Assembly (NCBI GenBank): GCA_964475165.1
Contig: CAYYVN010000003.1
Coordinates: forward strand, 1-64,000
Source of the DNA: CAYUHK01 sp964475165
GTDB taxonomy: Bacteria; Verrucomicrobiota; Kiritimatiellia; JAAZAB01
Length of the DNA: 64,000 nucleotides
Direction: 5' to 3'
The stretch's first letter is position 1; every line of letters begins with the position of its first letter. Position numbers and translations under genes: made by a program. Below are positions 8,697 through 18,708 of this stretch, one piece after another. The notes under the pieces are model-generated. The model was not told where the DNA came from and made no database searches. It saw only the letters and a list, made by a program, of their open reading frames with translations.

Positions 8697-10046
8697 ATGC
8701 TCCGCTACCCATCAACGCCCTTGAATAAAAATGCGCGCCAAGTGGTCGCGCGCCTGCAAGCCGCCGGCTTCACGGCCCTCTGGGCCGGCGGTTGCGTGCG
8801 CGACTTGATCATGGGCCGCGCCCCGCAAGATTACGATATAGCCACTAACGCCACCCCCGCCCAGGTTTTGAAAATATTTCCACGCGCTCTAGCCGTCGGT
8901 AAAGCCTTCGGCGTGGTCCGCGTGGCGCTGGCTAAACATGAGTTCGAAGTGGCCACCTTCCGTAAAGATCATGCCTATCAGGATGGCCGCCATCCACAGC
9001 GGGTGAGCTTCACCAACGCCCGGCTGGATGCTCTCCGGCGCGACTTCACCATCAACGCCCTCTTCTTTGATCCCCTCTCCAAAAAAATACACGATTATGT
9101 GAATGGCCGAGCCGATATTGCCGCTGGTATCATTCGCAGCGTGGGGCGGCCCGCCGAGCGCTTCGCCGAGGATTATCTGCGCATGTTGCGCGCCATACGC
9201 TTCGCCACCACCCTGGATTTCCAGCTGGAGTCCCAGACCTTGGCCGCCATTCACCGCCAAGCCGCACAGATCATCAATATCAGTGCCGAACGCATTCAAC
9301 AGGAATTAACCCGTATCCTCCTGGAAGCCAAACAGGCCGGCGATGCCCTCATCCTCTTGTTGTGGTCCGGTTTATTGCAGGCGATCCTGCCGGAAGTAGT
9401 CGCCATGCGTGGTCAGGCCCAACCGCCCCAATTCCATCCTGAGGGCGATGTCTTCTTGCATACGGTGCTCATGCTAAACGCCATGCCGCAACGCAGCCTG
9501 CGCCTGGCCTATGCCATCTTGCTCCATGATATCGGCAAACCGCCCACCGCCCAGCCGGGCCCCGACAACCGTATCCGCTTTTATGGACATGCCGAAGAAG
9601 GCGCCCGCATGGCCACCGAGATCCTCACCCGGCTGCGCCTGCCCGGCGACGATATCAAAGCCATCACTTTTGCCATCGGCAACCATATGCGCTTCATGGA
9701 TGTGCGCAAAATGCGGCGCGCCACCCTGCGCCGCCTGGTGGGTGCCGCCACCTTCCCACTCGAATTGGAATTGCACCGCCTGGATTGTCTGACCAGCCAT
9801 GGCGATCTCTGCAACTTTGAGTTTCTCAAGCAATTCCAGGAGGCCTGCCGCGCTGAACCCATTCTGCCGCCGCCCTGGATCAGCGGCAGTGATCTCCTGG
9901 CCTTGGGCGTGCCGCAGGGGCCCCGGATCGGCTATTGGAAACAACTGGCTTACGATGCCCAGTTGGAAAAAACCTTCAACAGCCGCCCGGCTGGCTTGGC
10001 TTGGCTCAAAAAACAGATGCGGGCCCAGCAGAAAGAAAACTCTTGA
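8697..10046 (+). CDS. cca: CCA tRNA nucleotidyltransferase / poly(A) polymerase family, with HD domain
   Basis: This 449-residue class II nucleotidyltransferase adds or repairs the 3' CCA of tRNAs. The head domain has GGCVRDLIMGRAPQDYDIATNATP (catalytic DxD) and RRDFTINALFFDP. The neck has EDYLRMLRAIRFA. An HD domain follows (LLHDIGKP near residue 280, then GNHMRF). Both tRNAs in this window lack an encoded CCA, so the activity is needed. Assignment as CCA-adding rather than poly(A) polymerase is from general similarity only. No Shine-Dalgarno precedes the ATG. Confidence 0.88.
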   Translation: MLRYPSTPLNKNARQVVARLQAAGFTALWAGGCVRDLIMGRAPQDYDIATNATPAQVLKIFPRALAVGKAFGVVRVALAKHEFEVATFRKDHAYQDGRHPQRVSFTNARLDALRRDFTINALFFDPLSKKIHDYVNGRADIAAGIIRSVGRPAERFAEDYLRMLRAIRFATTLDFQLESQTLAAIHRQAAQIINISAERIQQELTRILLEAKQAGDALILLLWSGLLQAILPEVVAMRGQAQPPQFHPEGDVFLHTVLMLNAMPQRSLRLAYAILLHDIGKPPTAQPGPDNRIRFYGHAEEGARMATEILTRLRLPGDDIKAITFAIGNHMRFMDVRKMRRATLRRLVGAATFPLELELHRLDCLTSHGDLCNFEFLKQFQEACRAEPILPPPWISGSDLLALGVPQGPRIGYWKQLAYDAQLEKTFNSRPAGLAWLKKQMRAQQKENS

Positions 10047-10191
10047 AGAGCCAGTCCGGCGCGCTATGCTGATAGGGCTGGCCAACGCACTGCTAACCTC
10101 TGGTTGGCTAAGGCGCGGCTGAAAAAGGAATCAATGCCCCGGCATCCGCCTGAGTGCCCGTGACGGGCGCCGGCCTGATAAAGGAATGCTC

Positions 10192-11460
10192 ATGAAAATC
10201 AAAGCCTCAGCCATCAAGCAAGCTTATCAATTGGCCCGCGCAGTTTATGCGCGCTATAATGTGGATACGGAAGCCGCCCTGAAAAAACTGGCGCGGATCC
10301 CCATTTCCATCAACTGCTGGCAAGGCGACGATGTTCAAGGCTTTGAAGAGCTAACCCAGGGCAACCTGGGAGGCGTCTTGCCGACCGGCCAATACCCGGG
10401 CCGCGCCCGTAACGGCGCCGAACTGCGCGCCGATCTCGATCAGGCCCTGCGCCTGATCCCCGGCCGGCACCGCGTCAACCTGCACGCCATCTATGCGGAG
10501 ACCGGCGGGCGCCGCGTGGATCGCGACGCGCTTGAGCTGAAACACTTTGCGGCCTGGCTGGATTGGGCCAAGGCGCGGCGCCTGGGCCTGGATTTCAATG
10601 GCACTTTCTTCGCACACCCCCAAGCCACTCAAGCCACCCTTTCCAGTCGTCAGCGGAGCATCCGCCAATTCTGGATCGCGCATGGCATTGCCTGCCGGCG
10701 TATCGGAGCCGGCTTGGGCCGCGCCCTGGGCAAAGCTTGCGTCACCAATATCTGGATCCCCGACGGGTTCAAGGATACACCCGCCGACCGCCAAGCGCCC
10801 CGCGAGCGCTTACGCGAGGCGCTCGATGAGATCTTTGCTCCGCGCCTGAATCCGGCTCATAACCTGGATGCGCTGGAAGGCAAACTCTTCGGGCTTGGCT
10901 CCGAAAGTTATGTGGTTGGTTCCCATGATTTCTATCTGGCCTACGCTGTGGCGCGTCAAAAACTCTTATGCCTGGATTCCGGCCATTTCCATCCCACCGA
11001 ATCCACCGCCGATAAAATCTCGGCTATCCTGACCATGCTCGATCAGCTCTTGCTGCATGTCAGCCGGGGCGTCCGCTGGGATAGCGATCATGTGGTGACG
11101 CTCTCCGATGAGCTCAAGGCCCTGGCCGAAGAATTGGTGCGCGGCGGCTATCTGGCCCGGGTACATATCGGCTTGGATTATTTCGATGCCAGCATCAATC
11201 GCGTCGCCGCCTGGGTGATCGGCACGCGCGCCGTGCTCAAAGCTTTATTAATGGCCCTGCTGGAGCCAAGCGCTCAGCTCCGCAAATTAGAAAATGCCGG
11301 CGATTATACGGCGCGCCTGGCCCTGTTGGAGGAAATCAAAACCCTGCCCGTCGGCGCTGTCTGGGATGCTTACTGCCAACGACAGGATGTGCCCCTGGGC
11401 GAGCAGTGGCTGGCCGAAATCAAGGCTTATGAAAGCCGCGTCTTGAGCCAAAGGGTTTGA
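10192..11460 (+). CDS. rhaA: L-rhamnose isomerase
   Basis: This 422-residue L-rhamnose isomerase interconverts L-rhamnose and L-rhamnulose with divalent metal in a TIM barrel. Recognisable family segments are ISINCWQGDDVQGFE near residue 35, GLDFNGTFFAHP, the metal-site LDSGHFHPTES and HIGLDYFDASINRVAAWVIGTR. An in-frame ATG at 10186 is only 1 nt after the AAAGGA Shine-Dalgarno, while 10192 has a 6-nt gap, so 10192 was chosen. No rhamnulokinase, aldolase, transporter or regulator accompanies it here, so the pathway must be completed elsewhere. Confidence 0.92.
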   Translation: MKIKASAIKQAYQLARAVYARYNVDTEAALKKLARIPISINCWQGDDVQGFEELTQGNLGGVLPTGQYPGRARNGAELRADLDQALRLIPGRHRVNLHAIYAETGGRRVDRDALELKHFAAWLDWAKARRLGLDFNGTFFAHPQATQATLSSRQRSIRQFWIAHGIACRRIGAGLGRALGKACVTNIWIPDGFKDTPADRQAPRERLREALDEIFAPRLNPAHNLDALEGKLFGLGSESYVVGSHDFYLAYAVARQKLLCLDSGHFHPTESTADKISAILTMLDQLLLHVSRGVRWDSDHVVTLSDELKALAEELVRGGYLARVHIGLDYFDASINRVAAWVIGTRAVLKALLMALLEPSAQLRKLENAGDYTARLALLEEIKTLPVGAVWDAYCQRQDVPLGEQWLAEIKAYESRVLSQRV

Positions 11461-11491
11461 AGCCGCAGCGCGGCGAGGATTGCCCAGCACC

Positions 11492-12694
11492 ATGAAAATT
11501 GGTGATATCTCACGCACAATCAGCCTGGTAATGAGGGAGTCGTTCAAGTCGTTTTTGAACAACGACGACCTCTCCAAAGCGGCCTCCATGGCCTTTTACA
11601 GTTTCCTGGCCACCATTCCCCTGTGCTTATTGGTGATCGTGGCGGCCGGCCAGCTGATCTTCTCCTCCGAGGTCGCCATGCAAGGCCTGGAGGCGGTTGT
11701 CAGTCAGGTCTCGCCGGTAGCCGCGCCGGTGGTGCTCAATGAAGTCACCCTCCTGGCCCGCCACCGTACCTGGGGTTTGTTGAGCATCTTCATTCTCTTC
11801 TGGTCGGTCACACCGCTGGCCTCGGCGATGCGCAGTGCTTTCAAGGATATCTTCAAAGTCCAGCAGTCCCTGCCCTTTTGGGCCACCAAACTGCGCGATA
11901 TCGCCAGCGTGCTGGTGCTGATCACCTTGCTGCTCCTGCTGACGCTGGAAAAAGCCTATGACGCCGCCCTGACCCACTGCTTCCAGAATCTGCCCTTTAT
12001 CATGCGCATCTTGAATGCCACCTTGCCCCTGCTCCTGGCTATCGGCGCGCTGTGGCTTTTCTATTACCTCTTGATTCATGTGCGCCTGCGGCCGAGACAT
12101 TGGCTGGTGGGTTCGGTGGTGACCCTCCTGCTCTTGGCGCTGGTTGGTCCTCTCTTCGCCCTGATCCTGCGCATCAACCCCAATTACGGCTTTGCCTTCG
12201 GCTCGCTTAAAATGGTCTTTATCCTGTTCATCTGGGTTTATTATTCCTTTGCGGCCATTCTGTTTGGCACGGAAGTCATGGCCAATGTCTGGCGGCGGCA
12301 TGCCCTGGTGTTCAAGCAGTTATTGCTGGATCCCCAAGCGGTGCTCAAGCCCAGCCGGCTCTTGGATAAGTTTGTGCGGGTCTGTCAGGCCAATGAAGTT
12401 ATCTGCCGCGAGGGCGAGGCGGGCAACGAAATGTTCTTCATTCTTTCCGGCAGCGTTTCCCTGAGCAAACAGGATCAGCCGCTGCTGACCATGAAGACCG
12501 GCGATTATTTTGGAGAGATGGCCATGCTGCTGCATCTGCCCCGCACGCTGACGGCCGTCGCCCTGGCGCCCAATACCACCCTGGCCGTGATCCCGCGCCA
12601 GAGCTTCAATACCATCTTGAGCGAAAATCCCGATATCATGCTGGCCATGCTGCAGGAAATGGCTTCCCGTCTCAAGATCACCTCTGAATCCTAG
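11492..12694 (+). CDS. BrkB/YihY-type membrane protein fused to a cyclic-nucleotide-binding domain
   Basis: This protein is about 400 residues. Residues 1-270 are a YihY/BrkB (UPF0761-type) polytopic domain with six or so hydrophobic segments and the family signature AFYSFLATIPL near the N-terminus. Residues about 285-390 form a cNMP-binding beta-roll with EVICREGEAGNEMFFILSGSV and a phosphate-binding cassette FGEMAMLLHLPRTLTA that keeps the key Glu and Arg. The architecture suggests a membrane protein gated by cAMP/cGMP-like ligands; this is inference. A TTG at 11480 is an alternative start, but the ATG at 11492 has an AGGA 12 nt upstream. Its 3' end overlaps the convergent efflux channel gene by 17 bp. 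Confidence 0.85.
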   Translation: MKIGDISRTISLVMRESFKSFLNNDDLSKAASMAFYSFLATIPLCLLVIVAAGQLIFSSEVAMQGLEAVVSQVSPVAAPVVLNEVTLLARHRTWGLLSIFILFWSVTPLASAMRSAFKDIFKVQQSLPFWATKLRDIASVLVLITLLLLLTLEKAYDAALTHCFQNLPFIMRILNATLPLLLAIGALWLFYYLLIHVRLRPRHWLVGSVVTLLLLALVGPLFALILRINPNYGFAFGSLKMVFILFIWVYYSFAAILFGTEVMANVWRRHALVFKQLLLDPQAVLKPSRLLDKFVRVCQANEVICREGEAGNEMFFILSGSVSLSKQDQPLLTMKTGDYFGEMAMLLHLPRTLTAVALAPNTTLAVIPRQSFNTILSENPDIMLAMLQEMASRLKITSES

Positions 12695-14183
12695 TCGCAA
12701 CCGGATCCCGCTCGGCTGACACCGCCGACCATTGATCATCCGGCAGATTCCAGCCGCCACCCAAGGCCTTATAAAGTTGAATGAAGGCTAGTTGCCGATA
12801 GAGTTGCGTCCGCACCAGGTTGTTCTCGGCTGGGAACAACTGTTGTTGAGTCTCGAGCACTTCGTAGTAACTGGCTTTGCCGGCCAGATAACGATCGCGC
12901 GCGACACTAACCGCCTCCTGATAGCATTCCACGCAACGCCGCTGCTGAACATAAATCTCCTCCAGCTTGGCCCGCGTCACCAGAGCATTGGCTACATCGC
13001 GGAAGGCCGCACGCACAGCCGCTTCATAGGCCAGGGCCGCTTCGGCGCTATGCGCCCGCGCCTGACGCACCTGAGCCAGCAAGGCCCCACCCTGGAAAAG
13101 CGGACCGGTCAGATTACCGCCCAGGCTCCAAGCCTGGGCATCGGCATTGAAATCTTCCAGTTCCGTGCTGACGCGCCCGAAGAGAGCCGTCAGCCCAATG
13201 CGCGGAAAACACTGCGCAATGGCCAGGCCAATCTGGGCGTTAGCCGCGCGCAACTGCTGTTCGGCCTGGCGGATATCAGGGCGCTGTCGCAATAGATCCG
13301 CAGGCAGACCGGCCGGCACGGGCGGCGGCGCTTCCTGCAGCAGCCGGCTTTGAGCGCGCGGCACCTGGCCGGGATTACGAGCCAGCAGCAGATTGAGCTG
13401 ATTTTCCTTGATCACGATCTGGCGTTCCAATTCCGGTATCAGGGCCGAGATCATGGTTAAAGCCGCTTCGGCGCGCGCCGTCTCCAGACGCGAAGCAGTG
13501 CCCGCCGCCAGCTTCTGGCTGAAAATATCCAGACTTTCCTTGAAGGCCAGGGTGGTGCGTTGGGCTATCTCCAGCTCCAGATCCAGTTCGAGCAGCTCGT
13601 AATAGGTCTGGGCCACATTGCAGACCAGCAAGAGCGTTACGCCGCGGCGGGCCTCAGCAGTCGCCAGCCACTGCGCCTGCGCAACCTCATGCAGCCGCCG
13701 CACGCGACCCCAGAGATCCAGCTCCCAGGCGACCGAGGCCGCCAGCAACACGGGACTGCCGGTCTGACCGCTCCCCGGCGTGGCTTGACCGCCAAAAGCA
13801 TTGCGACTGCGCTCCAAAACACCCCCATAGTCGGCTTGGGGCCAGAACTGCGCCCCGGCCTGGGCTCGCAAGGCCCGGGATTGCTCCACGCGCTGAATGG
13901 CCATGCGCAAGTCATAATTATTGGTCAGGGCTGTTTGAATCAGATCCCGCAGGATAGCGTCCGCAAACAATTCCCACCAAGGCAGATCGGCCAGAGTGAT
14001 CGCCGGCTCAGCCGCGCGCGCCGCCATGAATTCATCGCTCTCCACCGCCGGCAGCACCAGGCGCGGACCCAGCGCGCAACCGCTCAGGGCGCCGATTGCC
14101 AATAAGAGCCCGATCCCATACCAGCCAGACCGCCCGCCGAGAGAGCTGGGGCGCTGACGCATAACTTTAGCCATCAGCTGCAT
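12678..14183 (-). CDS. Outer-membrane efflux lipoprotein (NodT/OprM family)
   Basis: This 501-residue TolC-like outer-membrane channel has a lipobox (IGALSGC) about 35 residues in and two repeated outer-membrane-efflux domains. Typical segments include WWELFADAILRDLIQTALTNNYDLR, then LRQRPDIRQAEQQLRAANAQIGLA and FPRIGLTALFG. It is the last gene of the adaptor-RND-channel operon and overlaps the RND gene start region by 10 bp, so all three parts of a tripartite exporter are present. Confidence 0.93.
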   Translation of the reverse strand: MQLMAKVMRQRPSSLGGRSGWYGIGLLLAIGALSGCALGPRLVLPAVESDEFMAARAAEPAITLADLPWWELFADAILRDLIQTALTNNYDLRMAIQRVEQSRALRAQAGAQFWPQADYGGVLERSRNAFGGQATPGSGQTGSPVLLAASVAWELDLWGRVRRLHEVAQAQWLATAEARRGVTLLLVCNVAQTYYELLELDLELEIAQRTTLAFKESLDIFSQKLAAGTASRLETARAEAALTMISALIPELERQIVIKENQLNLLLARNPGQVPRAQSRLLQEAPPPVPAGLPADLLRQRPDIRQAEQQLRAANAQIGLAIAQCFPRIGLTALFGRVSTELEDFNADAQAWSLGGNLTGPLFQGGALLAQVRQARAHSAEAALAYEAAVRAAFRDVANALVTRAKLEEIYVQQRRCVECYQEAVSVARDRYLAGKASYYEVLETQQQLFPAENNLVRTQLYRQLAFIQLYKALGGGWNLPDDQWSAVSAERDPVATRIQR

Positions 14184-17100
14184 GCTGAACCTTCCTGATC
14201 AGGCGCCGGTCGACAAGCCGGCGGCCGTGAGCGGCCTTTAATCAAATGCTGCACGAAGGAGTAGGAAACCGGAATGATAAAAATAGCAATGGCACTGGCG
14301 GCCAGCATGCCGCCAATCACCGTCGTCCCCAGAACCTGCCGCGAGACAGCGCCCGAACCGCTGGCGACCCAGAGCGGCACGCAGCCCATGATGAAGGCCA
14401 GGGCCGTCATCAGGATGGGGCGTAATCTGATGCGCGCGGCCTGTAAGGCGGCCTCCACCGCCGATAAGCCGCCGGCCTGGCCGGTCTTGGCAAATTCGAT
14501 GATCAAAATAGCGTTTTTCGCGGCCAGCCCGATGAGCATGATCAGCCCGATCTGCACATAAATACTGACTTCCATCCCGCGCAGCCAGATGGCCAGAAAG
14601 GCTCCGCAAACCGCGATGGGCGTGCCCAGCAATACGCTGAAGGGTAAGCTCCAGCTTTCATACTGGGCCGCCAGGATCAAGAAGACGAACAACAGCGATA
14701 AACCAAAGATGGCCCAGACCGGCACGCCCTCCTGAGCCTGTTTTTCCTGAAAGGACATCGCCAGATAATCATAGCCCATTTCCCGCGGCATATGGGTGGC
14801 GAAAACCTCTTCCAAGGCCCGCATCACCTGGGCCGAACTATAGCCCGGAGCCGCGCTGGCATTGAACTGAGCACAACGGTAGAGGTTGAAACGCATGGTG
14901 CTTTCTGGGCCCATCCGGGATTCGATATGGGCCAGCGTGGAAAGCGGCACCATGGCGCCCCGATCATTGCGCACATAAAACTGGCCCATATTTTCGACGC
15001 GCGCGCGATAGTCGCCATCGGCTTGGAGATAGATTTGCCATTGGCGCCCAAAACGATTGAAATAATTGATGAAACATCCGCCCATGAAAGCCTGAATGGT
15101 TTGATAGACCTGGTTGATATCCACGCCCTGCTTCAAGACTTTCTCGCGATCCACCTGGACCAGGACCTGGGGCACGTCAGATAAAAAGGTGGTGTTGAGC
15201 GAGCCTATCTCCGGCCGCTGCCGGGCGGCAGCGATAAAAGCCTGCACCTGTTCCGCTAAAAAGGCGACATCTTTGCCGGCACGATCCTCCAGTAAAAAGG
15301 TGACGCCACCCGCCGTGCCTATGCCGGGAATAGCCGGCGGCGGAAAAACAAAGGCCTGGGCCTGCGGCAGCTGGGACAGCTCGCGGTTGAGATTGGCTGC
15401 CAGAGCCGCATATTGTTCAGCCGGTTTGCGGCGCTGCTCCCAGGGCTGTAAGGAGATGAAAAAGAAGGCGCTGTAAGTGTTCTGGACCTGACTCAACATG
15501 CTGTAGCCGCAAACGGTGGCGTAATATTCAAGCCCGGGTGTCCGAGCCAGGATTTCCTCGATCTGCCGGCAAGTCGCATCCGTGCGCTGGATTGAGGCGG
15601 CATGCGGCAACTGCACGTTCAAATACATATAGCCCAGATCCTCCTCGGGAATAAAGGTCCCCGGCAGTAATTTGCCAAAGCCGCCCACCCCCAAGGTCAC
15701 CACCAGCAGCAGGACCAGGGTGAGCGCCGTCTTGCGGATACCGAGGGCGCAAATGGCCACATAACGATTGGTTGCCGTGGATAGATGCCGGTTAAACATA
15801 GCGAAAAACCGACTCAGCGGGCCGCGCGAATGCTGGCGCGGACGTAACAACATGGCCGCCAGGGCCGGACTGAGCGAAAGGGCGTTGAAAGCCGAAATCA
15901 GCACGGAAACAGCTATGGTCACGGCAAACTGTTGATAGAGCCGACCGGTGATCCCGGGGATGAAAATGGTGGGAATGAAAACCGCCGCCAGAATGAGCGC
16001 AATGGCTACAACCGGCCCGGAAACCTCTTGCATGGCTTTGTGAGTGGCGGCCTTGGGCGAGAGCCCCGCCTCAATGTGCCGCTCAACCGCTTCCACCACG
16101 ACGATGGCATCATCCACCACCAGACCAATGGCCAGCACCAAGCCAAACAGCGAGAGGGTGTTGATGGAAAAACCAAAAAGCGGGAAGAAAATGAAGGTGC
16201 CGATCAGCGAAACCGGTACGGCCAGCAGCGGGATCAGCGTAGCCCGCCATCCTTGCAGGAAAATAAAGACCACCAGAATAACCAGTGCCAAGGCCTCAAA
16301 CAGCGTCTTGATGATCTCTTTGATGCCGTCGCGCACGGCCTGCGTGGTATCCAAAGCCACCACATAATCGAGATCCGCCGGAAACTGCTGTTTCAATTCC
16401 GCCATCAGCGCCTTGGCGCCATCGACCGCCTTGATGGCATTGGATCCTGGCAATTGATAGAGCGTTATAATGGCCGCCGGCTTGCCGTTGAGACGGCCCT
16501 TGAGGTTATAATACTGCGAGCCCAGTTCCACATGAGCCACATCCCGGAGACGGATCACGGAACCATCCGGCTCGGCCCGAATCACGATTTGGCGGAACTC
16601 CTCTTCCGTCACCAAGCGCCCTTGGGCCAAGACGGTATAGGTATATTCCTGCCCCGCCGGGACCGGTTCCCCGCCGATTTGACCGGCCGGATTAACCTTG
16701 TTCTGGCTGTTGACCGCCTGAATGATATCCGGAATGGTCACGCCAAACTTGGCCAGTTGATCCGGCTTCACCCAAAAACGCATGGCATATTGGCCCGCGC
16801 CAAAGACCTGCAGACTGGCCACCCCCGGCACGCGCAGCAGTTGATCGTTGAGATTGATATAAGCGTAATTGGCCAGAAAAGCGGCATCGTAGGAGTCATC
16901 CGGCGAATATAAACCAAAAACCACCAGGGGCGCCGAGGCGGATTTCTGAACCGTAACCCCCAAATTACGAACCTCCACCGGCAACTGCGATTCGGCCTGG
17001 GAAGTACGCAGCTGGGCCAGGATTTGATCGGTATTGGGATCGGTCTTGATATCAAAATTGACGTGCATGGCCATCGAGCCATTGTTGGCATTGATGGAAT

Positions 17101-17335
17101 ACATATAGAGCATGTTGTCCACGCCGCTCATCTGCTGCTCGATCGGCGTCGCCACCGATTGCTCCACCGTCAGGGCATCGGCGCCGATATGCGTGGCCTG
17201 CACGAGGATTTCCGGTGGAATGATTTCCGGGAATTGGGCCGTGGGCAGCCCCAGCATAATCACCAGACCAACAATGACCGTGATGATCGAGATCACCATG
17301 GCCACGATCGGGCGGTTGATGAAGAATTTTGTCAT
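14174..17335 (-). CDS. RND efflux transporter, HAE-1 family (AcrB/MexB-like)
   Basis: This 1053-residue inner-membrane proton/drug antiporter has the typical RND length and a duplicated 6-TM architecture. The N-terminus MTKFFINRPIVAMVISIITV is canonical. The proton-relay aspartates sit in GLVIDD-like GLVVDDAIVVVEAVERHIE near residue 405. The conserved Lys is in GLAAKNAILIIEFAK near residue 935. The AcrB-like motif FIPEEDLGY is in the second half. Its start overlaps the adaptor stop (ATGA) and its end overlaps the outer-membrane channel gene. Substrate cannot be read from sequence. Confidence 0.95.
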   Translation of the reverse strand: MTKFFINRPIVAMVISIITVIVGLVIMLGLPTAQFPEIIPPEILVQATHIGADALTVEQSVATPIEQQMSGVDNMLYMYSINANNGSMAMHVNFDIKTDPNTDQILAQLRTSQAESQLPVEVRNLGVTVQKSASAPLVVFGLYSPDDSYDAAFLANYAYINLNDQLLRVPGVASLQVFGAGQYAMRFWVKPDQLAKFGVTIPDIIQAVNSQNKVNPAGQIGGEPVPAGQEYTYTVLAQGRLVTEEEFRQIVIRAEPDGSVIRLRDVAHVELGSQYYNLKGRLNGKPAAIITLYQLPGSNAIKAVDGAKALMAELKQQFPADLDYVVALDTTQAVRDGIKEIIKTLFEALALVILVVFIFLQGWRATLIPLLAVPVSLIGTFIFFPLFGFSINTLSLFGLVLAIGLVVDDAIVVVEAVERHIEAGLSPKAATHKAMQEVSGPVVAIALILAAVFIPTIFIPGITGRLYQQFAVTIAVSVLISAFNALSLSPALAAMLLRPRQHSRGPLSRFFAMFNRHLSTATNRYVAICALGIRKTALTLVLLLVVTLGVGGFGKLLPGTFIPEEDLGYMYLNVQLPHAASIQRTDATCRQIEEILARTPGLEYYATVCGYSMLSQVQNTYSAFFFISLQPWEQRRKPAEQYAALAANLNRELSQLPQAQAFVFPPPAIPGIGTAGGVTFLLEDRAGKDVAFLAEQVQAFIAAARQRPEIGSLNTTFLSDVPQVLVQVDREKVLKQGVDINQVYQTIQAFMGGCFINYFNRFGRQWQIYLQADGDYRARVENMGQFYVRNDRGAMVPLSTLAHIESRMGPESTMRFNLYRCAQFNASAAPGYSSAQVMRALEEVFATHMPREMGYDYLAMSFQEKQAQEGVPVWAIFGLSLLFVFLILAAQYESWSLPFSVLLGTPIAVCGAFLAIWLRGMEVSIYVQIGLIMLIGLAAKNAILIIEFAKTGQAGGLSAVEAALQAARIRLRPILMTALAFIMGCVPLWVASGSGAVSRQVLGTTVIGGMLAASAIAIFIIPVSYSFVQHLIKGRSRPPACRPAPDQEGSACS

Positions 17336-18516
17336 GGCGCTGGCGCGGGTGTGGGCTCCGGGGCGCCAGGCGCGGCGGCGGGCACATAAGGTTGCGGGTC
17401 AACCTGGCTGCCCTCGCGGACCTTCTGGATGCCCTCGACAATCACCCGCTCGCCCGGCTGCACGCCTTGCAGGATGACCCAGAGCTGGCCGCTGCGCTCG
17501 CCCATTTCCACGGACCGCATGCTGACGCGGTCGTCCTGATCCACCACGGCTATTTGATGCCGCCCCTGCAGCTCGAGCACGGCGCGTTGCGGCACCAATA
17601 AGGCGGCGCGGCGCAGCAGAACCAGCATCCGCACCTTGGCATATTGACCGGGCCGCAGGATGTTATCCGGATTGGGGAAGAGCCCGGCAATGCGAATGGT
17701 GCCGGTCTTGGCATTCACTTGGCGATCAGAACTGAAGATGAAGCCGCGCTGCGGATAGATGCGGTTATTGGCCAGGATCAGCTCCAGGACATTGACCGGC
17801 TGCTCCGCGCCTGCATCCGCCGGAGGCGGCCGGTTCTCCATAGCCAACATATATTCATGTTCGCTGATCGGAAAGTAGACCTTGATGGGATTCACGGTGG
17901 AAACCACCGTCAGGGGCGGCGAGGCCGGACCAACCAGATCGCCCACCTGCGCTTCGGCTATGCCCGCTATCCCATCAATGGGCGCGGTGATCCGCGTGAA
18001 CTCCAGATGCAGCGCGGCCTGTTGCACCTGGGCCTGGGCCGAGGCCACCGCCGCCTGCGCCGCCATATTGGCTTGCACGGCATCATCCAGTTCCTCCTGG
18101 CTGATGGCGCTGGTCCGAGCCAGCGGCGTGTAACGCTTAACGGCCAGTTCCGTTTTGCCCAGCTGGGCCTCGGCCTGCGCCAGCTGACCCCGGGCCATAT
18201 CCAAAGCGGCCTGGAAGGGGCGCGGATCGATCTCAAAAAGCAAAGCGCCCTTGCGCACAAAGGTGCCTTCTTGGTAGGCCTGGCTCAATAAATAGCCGCT
18301 GACCTGAGCATGGATCTGGGCGTTGATCAGGCCATCCAGCGTGCCGATCCAATCGCTGTAGATGGGCACATCTTCCTGGATAACCTCCGTCACCAGCACC
18401 ACCGGCCGCGGGGCCGGAGCTTGCGCTCGCTGACAGCCAGCCAGCAGCCCACCGGCCGCTGTTAACAGGAGGAGTCGCGCTAAGAATATTCGCCGCGGCG
18501 ATGGTTTTGAGCTCAT
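17332..18516 (-). CDS. Periplasmic adaptor lipoprotein of RND pump (AcrA/MexA-like)
   Basis: This 394-residue membrane-fusion protein links the RND pump to the outer-membrane channel. The lipobox GGLLAGC is near residue 28. The barrel-sandwich domain follows (DWIGTLDGLINAQIHAQVSGYLLSQ and later FTRITAPIDGIAGIAEAQVGDLV), with a central coiled-coil hairpin rich in Ala/Gln. The C-terminus is an Ala/Pro tail. The ATG at 18516 is preferred over the TTG one codon earlier. It is first gene of the operon; no local TetR/MarR regulator is next to it. Confidence 0.93.
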   Translation of the reverse strand: MSSKPSPRRIFLARLLLLTAAGGLLAGCQRAQAPAPRPVVLVTEVIQEDVPIYSDWIGTLDGLINAQIHAQVSGYLLSQAYQEGTFVRKGALLFEIDPRPFQAALDMARGQLAQAEAQLGKTELAVKRYTPLARTSAISQEELDDAVQANMAAQAAVASAQAQVQQAALHLEFTRITAPIDGIAGIAEAQVGDLVGPASPPLTVVSTVNPIKVYFPISEHEYMLAMENRPPPADAGAEQPVNVLELILANNRIYPQRGFIFSSDRQVNAKTGTIRIAGLFPNPDNILRPGQYAKVRMLVLLRRAALLVPQRAVLELQGRHQIAVVDQDDRVSMRSVEMGERSGQLWVILQGVQPGERVIVEGIQKVREGSQVDPQPYVPAAAPGAPEPTPAPAP

Positions 18517-18708
18517 CAATAGCCTGCGCAGAGCTCCCTCCCCGATTGGTTTAAAGCAACCCCGGGCCAGAGCCAGCTTGGTCTAAGTCAGATTGGCCCC
18601 ATGCTAGCCTGGGCCCCGGAAAGGTTCAATCTCTTTTTTTCCCAGGAAATAGGGGGGTCAGAGCGATAACGCTTGCCTCAGCCAGCCAGACCGGAGATGA
18701 TAGCCCCC

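Noticed and set aside
10047..10191. GCCAAC...GTTGGC pairing before rhaA as a riboswitch
   Set aside because: A single 6-bp pairing with a loop of about 17 nt and no known aptamer motif. Nothing else supports a structured leader.
15932..16912. Long plus-strand open frame (326 codons) antisense to the RND transporter
   Set aside because: Lies wholly inside a strongly supported 1053-residue gene, has His/Gln/Asn-rich composition typical of an antisense shadow, and no Shine-Dalgarno or family resemblance.
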